A stretch of DNA of 13,828 bases from CAZEJK01 sp964512045 (GTDB lineage: Bacteria; Acidobacteriota; Thermoanaerobaculia; Thermoanaerobaculales; Sulfomarinibacteraceae). Numbering within the stretch: position 1 is the first letter of the stretch; each line of letters begins with the position of its first letter. The stretch lies in contig CAZEJK010000135.1 of the NCBI GenBank assembly GCA_964512045.1, positions 1-13,828 of the forward strand, read 5' to 3'. The notes under the pieces were generated by a model. That model made no database searches. It saw only the letters and a program-made list of their open reading frames with translations, and was not told the DNA's origin. A program made the position numbers and the translations under genes. This document shows positions 7,613-13,828 of this stretch, in pieces.

Positions 7613-9286
7613 CTACTGGCGGACGTTGCCCACCCAGTTGGCGGTGAGCTGGCGCTCGCGCACGGCCGGGTCGATGTAGTTGGGGATGATCGCCGGGGCC
7701 ACGCGGCCTCCGCCGACACCCTCGGCCTCGACCTCGGCGTTGTACGACACCACGTGCTCCAGAGACAGCGCGCCGTCGGAAGCGCCGTTCAGCGCATGCC
7801 TGGCGGCCGTCTCGCCGGCGATCCGTCCGAACACGACGATGTCGAGCAGCGAGTTGCCCATCAGCCGGTTCGCGCCGTGGATGCCTCCGCCGACCTCGCC
7901 GGCGACCATCAGGCCGGGGACGTTGGTGTGCCCGTCCTGCTGGAACTCGACTCCGCCGTTCTGGTAGTGGAGGGTCGGGAAGATCAGCATCGGCTCCTTG
8001 GAGATGTCGATGTCATACCGCTTGAACAGGATGTACTTGCCGGGGAACTCGCGCTTGACGGTGCCTTCGCCGGCGAGCATGTCGATCATCGGCGAGTCGA
8101 GCCAGACGCCGAGACGGCCGGTGGGCGTGGGCACGCCCTTGCCCTCGGCGGTGCACTCCTTGATGATCGACGCGGCCTCGACATCGCGCGGCTCGCGCTC
8201 GTTGACGAACTGGTGGCCTTCCACGTTGACCAGGTTGGCGCCGGAGCCGCGGAACTTCTCCGTGATCAGGATCCCCTCGGCCTGCTCGGGGAAGACGATG
8301 CCGGTGGGGTGGTACTGCACCGTGTGCAGGAACGCGACCGGGACGCCGGCGCGGTAGGCGAGCACGATGCCGTCGCCGGTGGCGCCGTAGTGGTTGGTGG
8401 TCATGAAGCCTTGCACATGCAGTCGGCCCGAGCCTCCGGTGGCCATGACAACCGACTTGGCCTTGACCACGAAGTACTCCTGGGTCTCCATGTTGTACAG
8501 CACGGCGCCGGCGCAGTGCCCGTGCTCGTTGAGCACCAGCTCGACCGCCGGGGCGAACTCGAGCACGGTGATCATGTCGGCGCGGTTGCGCGCCTCGTCG
8601 CGCAGGGTGCGCATGATCTCGGCGCCGGTGATGTCGGCGGCGTAGTGCATCCGCTTGCGCGAGGTGCCGCCCCCGTGGATGGTGTGCAGCCGGCCGTCGG
8701 GGGTCTTGGAGAAGTTCACCCCGAGGTGCTCGAGCCAGTGGATCGCCGATGGGGCCTTCGTTACCAGCGTCTCCGCGAGCTCGGGCACGTTGGTGAAGTG
8801 ACCGCCGCCCATGACGTCCAGGTAGTGGTAGTACGGGGAGTCCTTCTCGCCCTTGGTGGCCGCCTGGATGCCACCCTCGGCCATCATCGTGTTGGCGTCG
8901 CCGTGCCGCAGCTTGGTGGCCATGATCACGTTGGCGCCGTTCTCTGCGGCCAGCAGTGCGGCGGAGGTGCCGGCGCCGCCGCCCCCGATGACGAGGACGT
9001 CCGTCTCGTACGCCGGGTTGCTCAGGTCGACCGAGCTCGGGTCGACGCGGCTCGTGGCCTCCAGCAGATCGGCGAACTCGTGTGCCACGCGGTAGCCCTT
9101 GGATGGTCCCACCTTCAGCTCACGCCGGCCTTCCTCCTGGAAGTCGGGGTGGTACTCGAGCCGCTCCTTGCGCTGGTCGAGATCGAGGAACGGAACCTCG
9201 TCACCTCGCTTCTTGCGCTCGACCCGGTCTGCGCGGGTGCTTTCGACGACCTTGATCATCTCTTTCAGTTCACTCGGGTACGGCAT
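7613..9286 (-). CDS. frdA: Fumarate reductase/succinate dehydrogenase-type flavoprotein subunit (FrdA/TfrA-like)
   Basis: A 557-aa FAD subunit expected to interconvert fumarate and succinate. It begins with an unusual charged extension (1-94), then the FAD-binding Rossmann motif DVLVIGGGGAGTSAALLA (96-113). The four catalytic residues known from the family can be placed: H326 (QYHPTGI), R346 (KFRGSGA), H440 (PTLHYQNGG) and R474 (HGANRLMGNSLL). At the position of the covalent-flavin His (SHT.AAEGG in E. coli FrdA) this protein has N132 (ANTMMAEGG), so FAD is probably bound non-covalently, as in TfrA and NadB. The C-terminal helical domain is short, about 70 residues after VVFGR. The start has GAGGTG just upstream. 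Last gene of the operon, 32 bp after frdB. No signal peptide, hence cytoplasmic. Activity on fumarate is inferred; a related 2-enoate or other dicarboxylate cannot be excluded. Confidence 0.88.
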   Translation of the reverse strand: MPYPSELKEMIKVVESTRADRVERKKRGDEVPFLDLDQRKERLEYHPDFQEEGRRELKVGPSKGYRVAHEFADLLEATSRVDPSSVDLSNPAYETDVLVIGGGGAGTSAALLAAENGANVIMATKLRHGDANTMMAEGGIQAATKGEKDSPYYHYLDVMGGGHFTNVPELAETLVTKAPSAIHWLEHLGVNFSKTPDGRLHTIHGGGTSRKRMHYAADITGAEIMRTLRDEARNRADMITVLEFAPAVELVLNEHGHCAGAVLYNMETQEYFVVKAKSVVMATGGSGRLHVQGFMTTNHYGATGDGIVLAYRAGVPVAFLHTVQYHPTGIVFPEQAEGILITEKFRGSGANLVNVEGHQFVNEREPRDVEAASIIKECTAEGKGVPTPTGRLGVWLDSPMIDMLAGEGTVKREFPGKYILFKRYDIDISKEPMLIFPTLHYQNGGVEFQQDGHTNVPGLMVAGEVGGGIHGANRLMGNSLLDIVVFGRIAGETAARHALNGASDGALSLEHVVSYNAEVEAEGVGGGRVAPAIIPNYIDPAVRERQLTANWVGNVRQ

Positions 9287-9318
9287 CGTTCACCTCGCTC
9301 ATTTCGGTATCTATCGGG

Positions 9319-10086
9319 TCAGTAGGAGTTTGCGTGAAGCCCGGTGTCTTCGGTCGGGCGCCAGCTGTCGTCGCCCATGTGCGGCTCCATCTCGCGGCTG
9401 ACGTATGCCTGCTTCAGTGCCTCGGCGTCCATTGCCATGAGGCTGGCGAGCGGCTCGTCGAACGCTCCGGATTCGATGGCGTCGACCATCTTCTCCAGGT
9501 GCTCGGCCTTCGGCGTCAGGTGGGCGCCGTTGATCCGCCGGCACAGCTGCGCGATGTGGTACTGGGCCAGCTCGCCCATGCAGCGGCTGGCACACAGGCC
9601 GCACTGGATACAGTCGAACGAGATCTCGGCCGCGGCCTTGATGTCGCCGCGCTTGGCCGCCGAGATGTAGTCCAGAACCTGGACGTCCATCGGGCAGACC
9701 TTGGTGCAGTTGTTGCACGCGACGCACCGGAAGAGCTCGGGGTAGAGCTGGAACACGGTCTCCGGGGTCGGCTCGATCGTGGCGAAGTCGTACCCCGCCC
9801 GGTTGGCCGGGTAGAACGGGATCTGCGTCAGGTACATCTCCGGCTCGACCACCGTCTGGCAGGCCAGCCCGGTGTAGATCTTGTAGTCTCCGGAGCGACG
9901 GAACACAGTGGCGCAGGCGCCGCACACTCCGCCGCGGCAACCGCAGCCGCGGATGTACTGGTAGCCGGCGTACTCCATCGCCTTCATGATGGTCAGGGTG
10001 TCTGGGACCTCGTACCTCTTGCCCATGATGTAGATGGGGACCATCGAGGTTTCCACTTCGGGTTTGATGTCAGGTGCTGTGGCCAT
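9319..10086 (-). CDS. frdB: Fumarate reductase-type iron-sulfur subunit (FrdB/TfrB N-terminal-like)
   Basis: A 255-aa electron-transfer subunit linking the flavoprotein to the Hdr-like proteins. A plant-type [2Fe-2S] domain has C50, C55, C58 and C76 (CRGGVCGAC...LACQ). Two ferredoxin-type motifs follow: C121/C124/C127/C131 (CVACNNCTKVCP) and C159/C162/C165/C169 (CIQCGLCASRCM). Ordinary SdhB/FrdB has a [3Fe-4S]-type pattern as its last site; here both sites look like [4Fe-4S], as in TfrB. The C-terminal 80 residues have no motif I recognise. The ATG at 10086 is chosen because GAGG lies eight bases upstream; a TTG two codons earlier (10092) directly abuts that site. The gene starts 54 bp after hdrB and ends 32 bp before frdA. 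Confidence 0.9.
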   Translation of the reverse strand: MATAPDIKPEVETSMVPIYIMGKRYEVPDTLTIMKAMEYAGYQYIRGCGCRGGVCGACATVFRRSGDYKIYTGLACQTVVEPEMYLTQIPFYPANRAGYDFATIEPTPETVFQLYPELFRCVACNNCTKVCPMDVQVLDYISAAKRGDIKAAAEISFDCIQCGLCASRCMGELAQYHIAQLCRRINGAHLTPKAEHLEKMVDAIESGAFDEPLASLMAMDAEALKQAYVSREMEPHMGDDSWRPTEDTGLHANSY

Positions 10087-10140
10087 CGTCAACCTCTTCC
10101 TCGCGTGGGTTTCGTAACCGAGTCCATCGTCCGGTGGCCC

Positions 10141-11028
10141 TCAGGCCGTCGCCTGGACGACGAGCTTCCGTTCCTGTAACAGTGTCAGCGCCGGATCACC
10201 GTTGAGCTCGAAGTGACAGAGCGCCGGCTCGAGCCCCATCGCCACGGCGAGGAGCTGCGTGAAGTAGTACGTCGGAATCGGCTCCAGGCCCGCGGCTGCG
10301 GCGATGATCTCCGGCTGTCTGCGTCCCAGGTTGTAATCGCACAGGGGGCAGCTCAGGGCCATCGCCTCGGCGCCCGAGGCCTTCACCGACTGCAGAACCT
10401 TGCCGGCGCGTGCGGTCTCCTCTTCCGGATGCGCGATGACCTGGTAGGAGCCGCAGCACTCCTGGCTGGCTGAGAACCGCACCGGCTCGGCGCCGAGCGC
10501 GCGCAGGAACTCCTCGAACAGCTCCGGGGTGGGGTCGTTGACCGAGACCTCCTGCGGACGGAGCAGGGTGCAGCCGTAAAACGGCGCCACCTTGAGGCCG
10601 TCGAGCGGCACCTTGACCGCGGCACGCACCGCATCCCAGCCGAGATGGTCGCGCAGGTAGCTCAGCAGGTGGAGAACCTCCACGCCGCCTTCGTAGTCCG
10701 GCTCCTCGTCCATGAACCGGTTGATGGTGTCGCGCTTCTCCTCATCGGAGCGCATCAAAAGGTTGGCCCGGGCCAGCGTGTTGTAGCACTGGGAGCACAG
10801 GGTGACGATGGTGTCACAGCCCTGCTCCTGGGCGCGCACGAGGTTGCGGACCGGCGCCACGTGGTGGATCAGATCGTCGTCGGCCAGCGAGAACACCGCA
10901 CCGCAGCAGTTCCACCGCTCCAGCTCGGTGAAGTCCACGCCGAGGGCCTTCAGCGCGGCGAGCGCGGCGTCCTCGAGGTTGATCGCCTTCGTCTTCAGCG
11001 TGCATCCGGGGTAGTATCCGATCTTCAT
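10141..11028 (-). CDS. hdrB: Heterodisulfide reductase subunit B-like protein with two CCG domains
   Basis: A 295-aa protein of the HdrB/SdhE/GlpC type. It carries two complete cysteine-rich CCG motifs: C9, C41-C42, C78, C81 (C-x31-CC-x35-CxxC) and C153, C191-C192, C227, C230 (C-x37-CC-x34-CxxC). In methanogen HdrB such motifs bind non-cubane [4Fe-4S] clusters that reduce disulfides; in SdhE/MfrE they are linked to quinone chemistry. Both motifs are intact, so two special clusters are possible. The frame is open upstream to 11361 but overlaps hdrC; the ATG at 11028 is preceded by GAGGT, which overlaps the hdrC stop codon, only 8 bases away, and fits coupled translation. No membrane helix is seen. 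Confidence 0.92.
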   Translation of the reverse strand: MKIGYYPGCTLKTKAINLEDAALAALKALGVDFTELERWNCCGAVFSLADDDLIHHVAPVRNLVRAQEQGCDTIVTLCSQCYNTLARANLLMRSDEEKRDTINRFMDEEPDYEGGVEVLHLLSYLRDHLGWDAVRAAVKVPLDGLKVAPFYGCTLLRPQEVSVNDPTPELFEEFLRALGAEPVRFSASQECCGSYQVIAHPEEETARAGKVLQSVKASGAEAMALSCPLCDYNLGRRQPEIIAAAAGLEPIPTYYFTQLLAVAMGLEPALCHFELNGDPALTLLQERKLVVQATA

Positions 11029-11036
11029 GTCCGACC

Positions 11037-11447
11037 TCACGATGTGAACTTTCGGAAGCCTGAGACGAACGCGATCTGCGGTGCGTCGGCGAGCATGTCC
11101 TTGGGCAGGTCCTGCGGCTTGACCAGGTCGACGTTGTCGCGCAAGGTCAGCAGCCGCACCGCCTCGAACACCCTGGGAACATCGATGCCGCGCGGGCAGC
11201 GGACGTTGCAGGTGTGGCAGGAGGCGCAGAAGTCTCCGATCTTGGCGTCGACGACCTCCGCAGTGCGCCCGAACTGCAGCAGGTGGATCGCCTGACGCGT
11301 CGTGCAGCCCATGGCATCGATCATCGGGCACACGGCGCTGCAGGTGCCGCACTGCATGCATTGGTAGATGTTTTCGCCGGAGATCTCCATGATCCTCGCG
11401 ATCGTCTGGCGATCCTCAGCGCGAATCGGGTGTTCTAATCGAGCCAT
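11037..11447 (-). CDS. hdrC: Heterodisulfide reductase subunit C-like ferredoxin protein
   Basis: A 136-aa electron-transfer subunit with two [4Fe-4S] motifs: C30/C33/C36/C40 (SGENIYQCMQCGTCSAVCP, the typical HdrC signature) and C74/C77/C80/C84 (CASCHTCNVRCPRGID). Shorter than methanogen HdrC (about 185 aa), lacking part of the C-terminus. It would pass electrons to or from HdrB. First gene of the four-gene operon; the ATG at 11447 has GAGGT seven bases upstream. hdrC followed by hdrB is the order of hdrCB in some methanogens, but no hdrA or hdrE lies in the window. Confidence 0.92.
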   Translation of the reverse strand: MARLEHPIRAEDRQTIARIMEISGENIYQCMQCGTCSAVCPMIDAMGCTTRQAIHLLQFGRTAEVVDAKIGDFCASCHTCNVRCPRGIDVPRVFEAVRLLTLRDNVDLVKPQDLPKDMLADAPQIAFVSGFRKFTS

Positions 11448-11787
11448 AGGCTACCTCGCGCAGAGTCGTGGAGGTCGGACCAAGAGCATGCCAGAACGAG
11501 TGATCTCGTGGAGGACATGAGCTCGATGCCACCTCCCAGGTTCGCGGTACGGCTCGGCTGCCCGTTGCAGCCGGGTCGGTATGACCGGCCCCTATGGTAG
11601 CAAAAGTGAAAATCCGCACAAGGGCTGGAGGCGCTCAGTTTTCTCGAGACAGAGTCCCAGTTGTGACAAGCTGGCAGAACGTCTCAGACGGGAGGCTGGC
11701 TGTCGACTGGACGCTTCGAGCTGACCGGACCCGCTGCCGGAGCCGGGCCCGCGGCCTCCGGCGGCACGGGGTTGGCAGGGGTGACCG
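11448..11787. other. Gene-free stretch between the endonuclease-fold gene and hdrC
   Basis: 340 bases without a supportable gene. It holds the likely hdrC promoter (11594-11621) and an implied leader of about 140 nt. Two possible hairpins follow the endonuclease-fold gene on the minus strand: a GC-rich one (arms 11737-11742 and 11756-11761, 13-nt loop) and one at 11657-11674 (CCAGTTG/CAA-G-CTGG, one bulge). Neither has a T-run, so termination there is uncertain. A further small stem with one bulge (CCGGGTC/GACCGG) lies near 11572-11589, at the predicted transcription start. Confidence 0.5.
11594..11621 (-). promoter_or_regulatory. Candidate promoter of the hdrC-hdrB-frdB-frdA operon
   Basis: On the minus strand TTGTGC (11621-11616) is followed after 16 bp by TACCAT (11599-11594), a fair sigma-70 arrangement in the only sizeable gap upstream of hdrC. 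The spacer is A/T-rich for this genome (GGATTTTCACTTTTGC). Predicted transcription would start near 11587. Confidence 0.45.
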
Positions 11788-12840
11788 CTACTGCCGGCGC
11801 TCGCCTGCAAGCCGCAGTCGCGCCACCACCGGCCGGTGGTCGGACGGCCCCGCCTCGCCAACCCAGCAGTCCAGCACATCGAGACCGTCGTCCACGTACA
11901 CATAGTCGATCCGCAGCGGGACGAGATAGCGGTAGGTAGCGCCCAGACCGAAGCCTGCCCGGCGGTGTGCGTCGTCGAGGTGCCGGCGGAGGAGCAGGTG
12001 GACCGCGTGATCCGGTGTGGAGTTGAAGTCGCCCGCGATGATGGTCGGATCGTGCAGGTTGCCGACGAGGTGGACCAGCGCCTCCGCCTCCTGCCGGTGC
12101 CACCGGCTCACCCTGCGCAGATCCCGGAGGATCCGCCGGCGGTGCTCGAGGGGATCTGCGGCACTGATCCGAAACGGCAGCAGATGGGGCACGATGACGT
12201 TGACCGTGCTCTCGTTCCACTTGACCTCGGTGAACAGGAATGTCCACTTGCCGGCGCGGTGGAAGGTTCGTGGGCGTACTGTCGTGAGGACGAGCGGGGA
12301 GCTCGTGCAGAGTGCCAGCCCAACAGAGGTGTCGGCGTAGTAGGGCTGATGGGCGCAGTCGAACCCCCGATCGGTGAGCACATCGAGCAGGCGGCGGTGT
12401 GCCTCGGCCCCGTGGACCTCCTGAAGAGCCAGCAGCTCTGGCGACTCCTGTGCGACCGATCGGAGTGCGGCGTCGACGTCCTCACGATCTGTCACGGCCT
12501 GAACGTTGTACGTCATCAACCGGATGTCGTGCGACTCAGGCGGCGGCGGTGTGCCCGGGAGGAGCTGCTGGCCGTACAGCAGCACGCCGACGACACAGAG
12601 CACCCCTCCAGCTGCAGCGACACAACGACTCCTGAGGAGCACCGCTCCCACGAGTGCGACCGGGCCGCCGAGGAGCAGGTAGGGAAGGAAGACGGCAGGC
12701 AGGCTGACCAGCCACGCCAGCGGCTCGATACGAGTGGCCAGGCCGAGGCCAGCGATGGCCGAGACGCACGCGAGCAGTGCCAGGGTCATCGTGCGTCGAA
12801 GCCATCCGCCGTTCCGGCTGTGTCGTTCGACATTCTCCAT
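11788..12840 (-). CDS. Membrane-anchored endonuclease/exonuclease/phosphatase-family protein
   Basis: 350 aa. Three hydrophobic helices at the N-terminus (about 17-35, 43-66, 73-92) lead, after a Pro-rich hinge (PGTPPPPE), into an endonuclease/exonuclease/phosphatase domain. Its metal and catalytic residues are visible: N112 (MTYNVQ), E141 (LLALQEVHG), H219 (VPHLLPF), D271/N273 (IIAGDFNSTPDHA), D312 (RIDYVYVDD) and D334-H335 (PSDHRPV). The layout of short transmembrane segments plus a C-terminal domain is like VanJ/YafD-type proteins. The substrate (nucleic acid, phospholipid or lipid-linked phosphate) cannot be told. The ATG at 12840 follows GGAAG; the frame is open far upstream, but that part is antisense to the PLP enzyme gene. 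Divergent from that gene. Confidence 0.88.
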   Translation of the reverse strand: MENVERHSRNGGWLRRTMTLALLACVSAIAGLGLATRIEPLAWLVSLPAVFLPYLLLGGPVALVGAVLLRSRCVAAAGGVLCVVGVLLYGQQLLPGTPPPPESHDIRLMTYNVQAVTDREDVDAALRSVAQESPELLALQEVHGAEAHRRLLDVLTDRGFDCAHQPYYADTSVGLALCTSSPLVLTTVRPRTFHRAGKWTFLFTEVKWNESTVNVIVPHLLPFRISAADPLEHRRRILRDLRRVSRWHRQEAEALVHLVGNLHDPTIIAGDFNSTPDHAVHLLLRRHLDDAHRRAGFGLGATYRYLVPLRIDYVYVDDGLDVLDCWVGEAGPSDHRPVVARLRLAGERRQ

Positions 12841-13008
12841 CTGTCTTCCAGCCCTCGAGCCCGATGTCGATTGTTTCACACACCGCGAGCCGAGGTACGC
12901 TGTGACGATTCCACAATACCGCAAGTGCAGCGCAGACAAGGTGCTACCATGGGCGCGCCGTGGCCGAGCCCGATCCGGGCTGCAGCCGAGGAGACAAGGA
13001 GCAGCACC
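12841..13008 (+). promoter_or_regulatory. Divergent intergenic region with a two-hairpin leader
   Basis: 168 bp between two divergent start codons. Just before the plus-strand gene lie two adjacent hairpins: 12947-12963 (CCATGG/CCGTGG arms with one G-T pair, 5-nt loop) and 12967-12981 (AGCCCG-ATC-CGGGCT, perfect 6-bp stem). The AAGGAG ribosome site follows at 12996-13001. A weak promoter, TTGTTT (12871) with TACGCT (12896), has a 19-bp spacer. I see no match to a known SAM riboswitch. Confidence 0.35.
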
Positions 13009-13828
13009 ATGGACGATCTTTCCAAGAAGGGTACCCTGACGAGAACCATCCACGCCGGTAGCCATATCGACGCCGCCACCGGCGCTGTTGCGCCACCGAT
13101 CTACCAGACCTCGACGTTCGCGTTCCACGACTGCTCCGAGGGGGCATCTCGGTTTGCGGGTACTGACGACGGTTTCATCTATACCCGCATGGGCAACCCG
13201 ACCATCGCGCGTCTCGAGGAGGCCGTGGCGACGCTGGAAGGTGGTGCAGGTGCTTTTGCCACCGGGTCGGGGATGGCCGCACTGTGCACGGTCCTGTTCA
13301 CGGTGCTCGGCCAGGACGCGCACATGATCGGGACCAGCTCCGTGTACGGTCCGTCGCGGGTGGTTGTGGAGCGAGACTTCAGCCGCTTCGGCGTGGCCGC
13401 TGACTTCGTCGACACGTCGGATGTGGATGCGGTCCGCGCAGCGCTGCGTCCGAGCACCAAGCTGGTGTTCGTGGAGACGCCGGCAAACCCGACGATCGTC
13501 CTCTCGGACATCGCGGCGGTGGCCGAGGTCGCCCACCAGCACGGCGCCCTGCTGATGGTCGACAATACCTTCGCCAGCCCCATCTTGCAGCGCCCGATCG
13601 AGCTCGGCGCCGACATCGTGATGCACTCGATGACCAAGTTCATCAACGGGCACACGGACGTCGTGGCCGGGATGGTCGTGCCGGCAACAGAGGAGCTGTG
13701 TGCCCGCATCAAGCCGGTGCACGCCTATCTCGGCGCCTGCATGGACCCGCACCAGGCGTGGCTCGCGCTGCGTGGGATCAAGACGCTGGCGCTGCGCGTG
13801 CACGCCTCCCAGGCCAACGCGCAGAAGG
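13009..13828 (+). CDS. Methionine gamma-lyase/cystathionine synthase-family PLP enzyme (3' end beyond the window)
   Basis: The first 273 residues (of roughly 400 in the family) are present. The family handles sulfur amino acids: Met/Cys gamma-elimination, or gamma-replacement on homoserine esters. Seen in sequence: TRTIHAGSHIDAATGAVAPPI (from 11), phosphate-binding Y58 and R60 (YTRMGNPT), stacking Y113 (SSVYG), D185 (LLMVDNTFASP), PLP lysine K210 (HSMTKFINGH) and DPHQAWLALRGIKTL (246-260). The overall match is closest to methionine gamma-lyase, but the cysteine that marks classical lyases two residues after the Tyr (C116 in the Pseudomonas enzyme) is P115 here, so specificity is open. AAGGAG seven bases upstream supports this ATG. 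An in-frame ATG at 12949 with AAGGTG upstream is a possible longer start. The gene runs off the right edge with no stop. Confidence 0.9.
   Translation, partial: MDDLSKKGTLTRTIHAGSHIDAATGAVAPPIYQTSTFAFHDCSEGASRFAGTDDGFIYTRMGNPTIARLEEAVATLEGGAGAFATGSGMAALCTVLFTVLGQDAHMIGTSSVYGPSRVVVERDFSRFGVAADFVDTSDVDAVRAALRPSTKLVFVETPANPTIVLSDIAAVAEVAHQHGALLMVDNTFASPILQRPIELGADIVMHSMTKFINGHTDVVAGMVVPATEELCARIKPVHAYLGACMDPHQAWLALRGIKTLALRVHASQANAQK

Noticed and set aside
7481..9325. 614-codon plus-strand frame opposite frdA
   Set aside because: Antisense to a gene with all FrdA motifs; translation is repetitive and motif-free.
11029..11361. Upstream extension of the hdrB frame
   Set aside because: Overlaps hdrC in another frame and gives an Arg-rich translation; the ATG at 11028 starts exactly at the CCG domain with a good ribosome site.
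11684..11790. Pro/Ala-rich reading (ending SSKRPVDSQPPV) just past the endonuclease-fold gene, possibly a frameshifted tail
   Set aside because: The endonuclease domain already ends normally after SDHRPVVARL; the upstream part of that frame is nonsense relative to the family.
12841..13008. SAM riboswitch upstream of the sulfur amino acid gene
   Set aside because: Only two small independent hairpins are seen; no multi-helix junction or terminator of the SAM-I type.
12841..13803. 321-residue upstream extension of the endonuclease-fold frame
   Set aside because: It is antisense to the PLP enzyme gene; the ATG at 12840 has a ribosome site and begins the membrane-helix region.

Overview
The window is GC-rich, bacterial and mostly protein-coding. 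No rRNA, tRNA, CRISPR array or insertion sequence was seen. No gene fixes the lineage. The unusually long valyl-tRNA synthetase, with a Cys-containing insert just after the KMSKS loop, resembles forms I associate with Planctomycetota and related environmental bacteria; that placement is inference. The Fe-S-rich redox operon points to an organism with anaerobic or facultative metabolism.

Layout. (1) Bases 1-251 hold twin GC-rich hairpin repeats and no assignable gene, followed by valS on the minus strand (252-3533). (2) A divergent promoter region of about 180 bp separates valS from a secreted M28-family metallopeptidase on the plus strand (3711-5333). (3) The peptidase gene converges on a minus-strand gene for a zinc-ribbon, multi-pass membrane protein (5464-6801). 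The gap between them carries short heptamer repeats. (4) A VapBC toxin-antitoxin pair on the minus strand (6841-7448) sits between that gene and a strong UUCG hairpin terminator (7562-7583). (5) The centrepiece is a minus-strand operon, in transcription order hdrC, hdrB, frdB, frdA (11447 down to 7613). (6) A gene-free stretch (11448-11787) holds the likely operon promoter. It is followed by a minus-strand membrane-anchored endonuclease/exonuclease/phosphatase-fold protein (11788-12840). (7) Divergent from that, a PLP-dependent methionine gamma-lyase/cystathionine synthase-family gene (13009 onward) runs off the right edge.

How the genes work together. The four operon products look like one electron-transfer complex. 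FrdA-like would be the FAD subunit for fumarate/succinate chemistry. FrdB-like carries one [2Fe-2S] motif and two ferredoxin-type [4Fe-4S] motifs. HdrB-like carries two complete CCG (non-cubane cluster) motifs, and HdrC-like carries two [4Fe-4S] motifs. There is no membrane anchor gene (SdhC/D or HdrE) and no HdrA in the window. The cluster therefore resembles a split and extended form of thiol:fumarate reductase (TfrAB) or of the E-type SdhABE/MfrABE enzymes, with an added HdrC. Its electron partner (thiol/disulfide or quinone) cannot be read from the sequence. The other genes appear to be independent transcription units.
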